This document shows, piece by piece, positions 61,683 to 64,000 of a DNA stretch of 64,000 nt. Source of the DNA: Peribacillus huizhouensis. Lineage in GTDB: Bacteria > Bacillota > Bacilli > Bacillales > DSM-1321. A model generated the notes under the pieces. The model worked only from the letters and a program-made list of their open reading frames with translations, made no database searches and was not told the DNA's origin. Each line of letters begins with the position of its first letter. Position 1 is the first letter of the stretch. Location: positions 1 to 64,000 of the forward strand of contig NZ_JACJHX010000005.1 of NCBI RefSeq assembly GCF_014138605.1. The letters are read 5' to 3'. A program made the position numbers and the translations under genes.

Positions 61683-61949
61683 ATGAAGATTAATCAGTTT
61701 GGACCATCGGGAATGAACCCGTATAATCGTCAACAACAAAAAGTAGATAGTGCAAAGATCTCTTCCGCTAAAGCAACGGACAAGATTGAAATATCCTCCA
61801 CAGCCAAAGAACTTCAGCAAACATCCCAGATTCATTTAGAAAGACAAAAAAAGGTAGAGCAATTAAAAGCGCAATACGAAGCGGGCAATTATAAATTGAA
61901 TGCTGAAGATACAGCGAAAAGCATTTTGAATTACTATTTTAAGAAATAG
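61683..61949 (+). CDS. flgM: Anti-sigma-D factor FlgM
   Basis: 88 aa. A disordered Gln/Ser/Pro-rich N-terminus (INQFGPSGMNPYN) is followed by the conserved binding region: DKIEISSTAKELQQ, then VEQLKAQYEAGNYKLNAEDT with the end AKSILNYYFKK. FlgM binds and holds sigma-D until the flagellar hook is complete and FlgM is exported or degraded. First gene after the sigma-D promoter; flgN begins about 36 nt later. Confidence 0.95.
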   Translation: MKINQFGPSGMNPYNRQQQKVDSAKISSAKATDKIEISSTAKELQQTSQIHLERQKKVEQLKAQYEAGNYKLNAEDTAKSILNYYFKK

Positions 61950-61985
61950 TGAATGCTAAGTAAGGCAGAGGAGGGAACAACAATT

Positions 61986-62474
61986 ATGTCTACTGGACAA
62001 ATCATCACTGCTCTAGAAAAACTGATTAAGCTCCACAAAGGCTTACATGATCTAGCATCAAGAAAAACCGACATCATCAAGCGAAGTGATATGGCTGCCC
62101 TCACTGCCTTGCTGAATGAAGAACAGAAGTACGTGAAGGCGATTGAGATGATTGATCGGGAAAGAGAAGCTGCTGTTCACGAGTTTTTAATGGCTAGAAG
62201 TCCCGGAATGGCAAAAGCGACATTAACAGAAATCATCGAAATGGTCGCTGGTCCTGAAAAACAGGAACTTGTACGTTTGCGAGCGGAGCTTAACGATGAA
62301 GCGAGCCACCTGAAAGAAAAAAACTCTCTGAACCAGCAGCTCATCTACCAATCTTTACAGTATGTCAATCTATCACTCGATATGTTACGGCCGAGGCCGC
62401 AAGAATACAATTATGAAAAGCCGATTCAAAATAAAAATCGCCAAGCGAAAAGCATATTTGATTCGCAGGCATAA
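61986..62474 (+). CDS. flgN: FlgN family flagellar export chaperone (YvyG)
   Basis: 162 aa from ATG 61986, preceded by GAGGAGGGA; an in-frame ATG at 61953 lies inside the region before that RBS. Helical throughout, with a coiled coil (LIKLHKGLHDLASRKTDIIK, LVRLRAELNDEASHLKEKNS, LIYQSLQYVNLSLDML). FlgN binds FlgK and FlgL before export; flgK lies 36 nt downstream. A Tyr-rich C-terminal tail is typical. Confidence 0.92.
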   Translation: MSTGQIITALEKLIKLHKGLHDLASRKTDIIKRSDMAALTALLNEEQKYVKAIEMIDREREAAVHEFLMARSPGMAKATLTEIIEMVAGPEKQELVRLRAELNDEASHLKEKNSLNQQLIYQSLQYVNLSLDMLRPRPQEYNYEKPIQNKNRQAKSIFDSQA

Positions 62475-62510
62475 TCAAACGATATTTTAATAGAAATGGA
62501 GGTCTAAATC

Positions 62511-64000
62511 ATGATCTCAACCTTTATGGGTCTTGAAACGGCTAAGAGGGGTTTGAATACTTCACAAAGTGCTTTATATACAATGTCACAAAACGTTGCA
62601 AACGCTAATACACCAGGGTATACCCGGCAACGAGTTAATTTTGCTCAAACCACAGCTTTTCCTACACCAGGAATGAACAGCCCGATGGTAGCGGGACAAC
62701 TTGGTACAGGTGTGCAGGCAGAGTCTGTGCAACGGGTGCGTGAAAGCTTTCTTGATGTACAATTCCGTAATCAGGCAAACAAAGTAGGCTATTACGGAAC
62801 GCTTAGTGAGTCACTTGTCAAGATGGAGGGAATCATGAACGAACCGACAGAAACCGGCTTGCAAGCAACTCTCGACAAGTTTTGGAAATCATTGCAGGAC
62901 TTATCTACCAATACAGAAAACTCAGGTGCTCGCTCAGTTGTAGCAGCAAGTGGTCAGATGGTTGCTGACACTTTGAATTATTACTATAACTCTTTAACGA
63001 GTGTTCAGAAGGATATCGGTAACCAAATTACAGTTAAGGAACAAGAGATCAACTCTATTCTTGTGAATATTAGTGAAGTTAATCGACAAATTAGTGAAGT
63101 AGAGCCAAATGGCTTCTTGCCTAATGACTTATACGATAAACGTGATTCACTTGTGGACAGCCTCTCTCAACTTGTAAATATCAAAGTTACAAATGTCATA
63201 CCAAGTGATTATGGGAATGCGAAGCCAATCGCAGAAGGGCTTTATAATATTGAACTAATTACAAAAGACGGGACATCGTATACGCCACCTGTGAATCTAG
63301 TAAGTGTGAATAAATCAGGTATTCTTGGAATTAACAAGGTGGAAGTATCTTATGATCAAAATACAACGCCGAAGATGGTTGATGGTGTGAAGTTTGGCGA
63401 TAGACTTGTAAAGGATACGAGTTTTTCAGGACAGCTTGCTGGGTTGATTGAGAGTTATGGTTATATGAAGACGGATGGAGCTACTACTACTGTAGTTGGA
63501 CGTTATCCAGACATGCTTCAGAAGCTAAATAATATGACGGAAGCGTTTATGAATGAGTTCAATGCGATTCATAGACGAGGTTTTGCCTTAAATGAAGAAA
63601 CTGATACAGCTGCTGATGGGACAATCATAAAAAAAGCGGGTAATGAAAAAGATTTCTTTGAAATTATACCAGGCAAGCATCCCGCAGAGGGCATTAAAGT
63701 ACGTGATGAAATTTTAGATGACCCAACTTTGATTGCTGCGGGTGGAAAGAGCGGTGCATCAGCGGATAATGAAAATGCGCAAAAATTAGCAGACTTGAAA
63801 AAAGTAGATTTTAATCAATATACGTATTTAACTGAAGATGACCCTTTAAATCCAGGTGAAAAGAAAAAATTGCCTTCAGGATTAAATGGAAGTCTTGATT
63901 CATTCTACTCAGGACTTATCGGGGCAATGGGGGTAGATTCACAAGGAGCAGAAAAAAACTATACGAATTCGACAATCTTAGCTAATTCAGTGGATTATAA
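62511..64000 (+). CDS. flgK: Flagellar hook-associated protein 1 FlgK (3' end outside window)
   Basis: The first 496 codons are present and the frame is open to the window end. It begins MISTFMGLETAKRGLNTSQS, then ALYTMSQNVANANTPGYTRQ, the ND0/rod-hook disk motif (ANANTPGYTRQ) shared by axial flagellar proteins. FLDVQFRNQANKVGYYG and DLYDKRDSLVDSLSQLV are typical of FlgK. The product forms the hook-filament junction. RBS GGAGGT before ATG 62511. The C-terminal domain is missing only because the window stops. Confidence 0.96.
   Translation, partial: MISTFMGLETAKRGLNTSQSALYTMSQNVANANTPGYTRQRVNFAQTTAFPTPGMNSPMVAGQLGTGVQAESVQRVRESFLDVQFRNQANKVGYYGTLSESLVKMEGIMNEPTETGLQATLDKFWKSLQDLSTNTENSGARSVVAASGQMVADTLNYYYNSLTSVQKDIGNQITVKEQEINSILVNISEVNRQISEVEPNGFLPNDLYDKRDSLVDSLSQLVNIKVTNVIPSDYGNAKPIAEGLYNIELITKDGTSYTPPVNLVSVNKSGILGINKVEVSYDQNTTPKMVDGVKFGDRLVKDTSFSGQLAGLIESYGYMKTDGATTTVVGRYPDMLQKLNNMTEAFMNEFNAIHRRGFALNEETDTAADGTIIKKAGNEKDFFEIIPGKHPAEGIKVRDEILDDPTLIAAGGKSGASADNENAQKLADLKKVDFNQYTYLTEDDPLNPGEKKKLPSGLNGSLDSFYSGLIGAMGVDSQGAEKNYTNSTILANSVDY

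Overview
The window is AT-rich, low-GC Firmicute DNA from a Bacillales organism. An S-layer gene whose signal peptide begins MAYQPKSYRKF, several SLH-anchored surface enzymes, SecA2/SlaP and a tagO-LCP-yvyE-degSU-degV-comFA-comFC-yvyF-flgM-flgN-flgK order all fit Bacillaceae/Planococcaceae. A Lysinibacillus/Solibacillus/Viridibacillus-like relative is my guess from the S-layer N-terminus. No rRNA, tRNA, CRISPR array, prophage or plasmid origin was seen.

Layout. 1-5.8 kb: the main S-layer gene lies between an IS3-family 3' remnant and a frameshifted IS481-like transposase, followed by a broken zinc-ribbon/Vsr-type endonuclease gene. 5.9-18.4 kb: a mixed metabolic stretch with a class A penicillin-binding protein, a DUF485/acetate symporter pair, a soluble PAS chemoreceptor, a tubby-like protein and an amino acid permease. 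It also holds small or decayed genes and four copies of a short box-plus-hairpin repeat. 18.6-38 kb: a surface-enzyme island of SGNH esterases, a polysaccharide deacetylase, an SLH-anchored choice-of-anchor I protein, a small SLH protein, an SLH 5'-nucleotidase, a large subtilase and an SLH propeller protein, plus a frameshifted NERD gene. 38.2-46.1 kb: cell-wall polymer and S-layer export functions, namely an SGNH/MBOAT O-acyltransferase pair, a phosphodiester glycosidase, slaP and secA2. 46.4-64 kb: a core block with tagO, an LCP ligase, yvyE, degS-degU, degV, a c-di-GMP-riboswitch-controlled chemoreceptor, a GGDEF-EAL protein, comFA-comFC and the start of the flagellar flgM-flgN-flgK operon, with a near-perfect sigma-D promoter before flgM.

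How the parts fit. TagO and the LCP protein start wall glycopolymer synthesis and attach the polymer. The MBOAT/SGNH pair probably O-acylates it, the SLH proteins bind it, and SecA2/SlaP export at least the main S-layer protein. The surface enzymes together suggest external scavenging of nucleotide, phosphate, ester and glycan substrates. On the right, DegSU, c-di-GMP sensing and sigma-D link surface behaviour, motility and competence.

Beyond the genes, the most unusual signals are four intergenic tandem arrays with a 20-21 bp unit (two helical turns). Their sequences are unrelated, yet at least three alternate between two unit types. There is also a dispersed TTCCGCAATCGGGC box followed by a hairpin whose arms vary but stay complementary, and paired GGGTCTGACCC elements directly after stop codons. 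Several genes are broken by 1-2 nt indels; two of these look like TA duplications.
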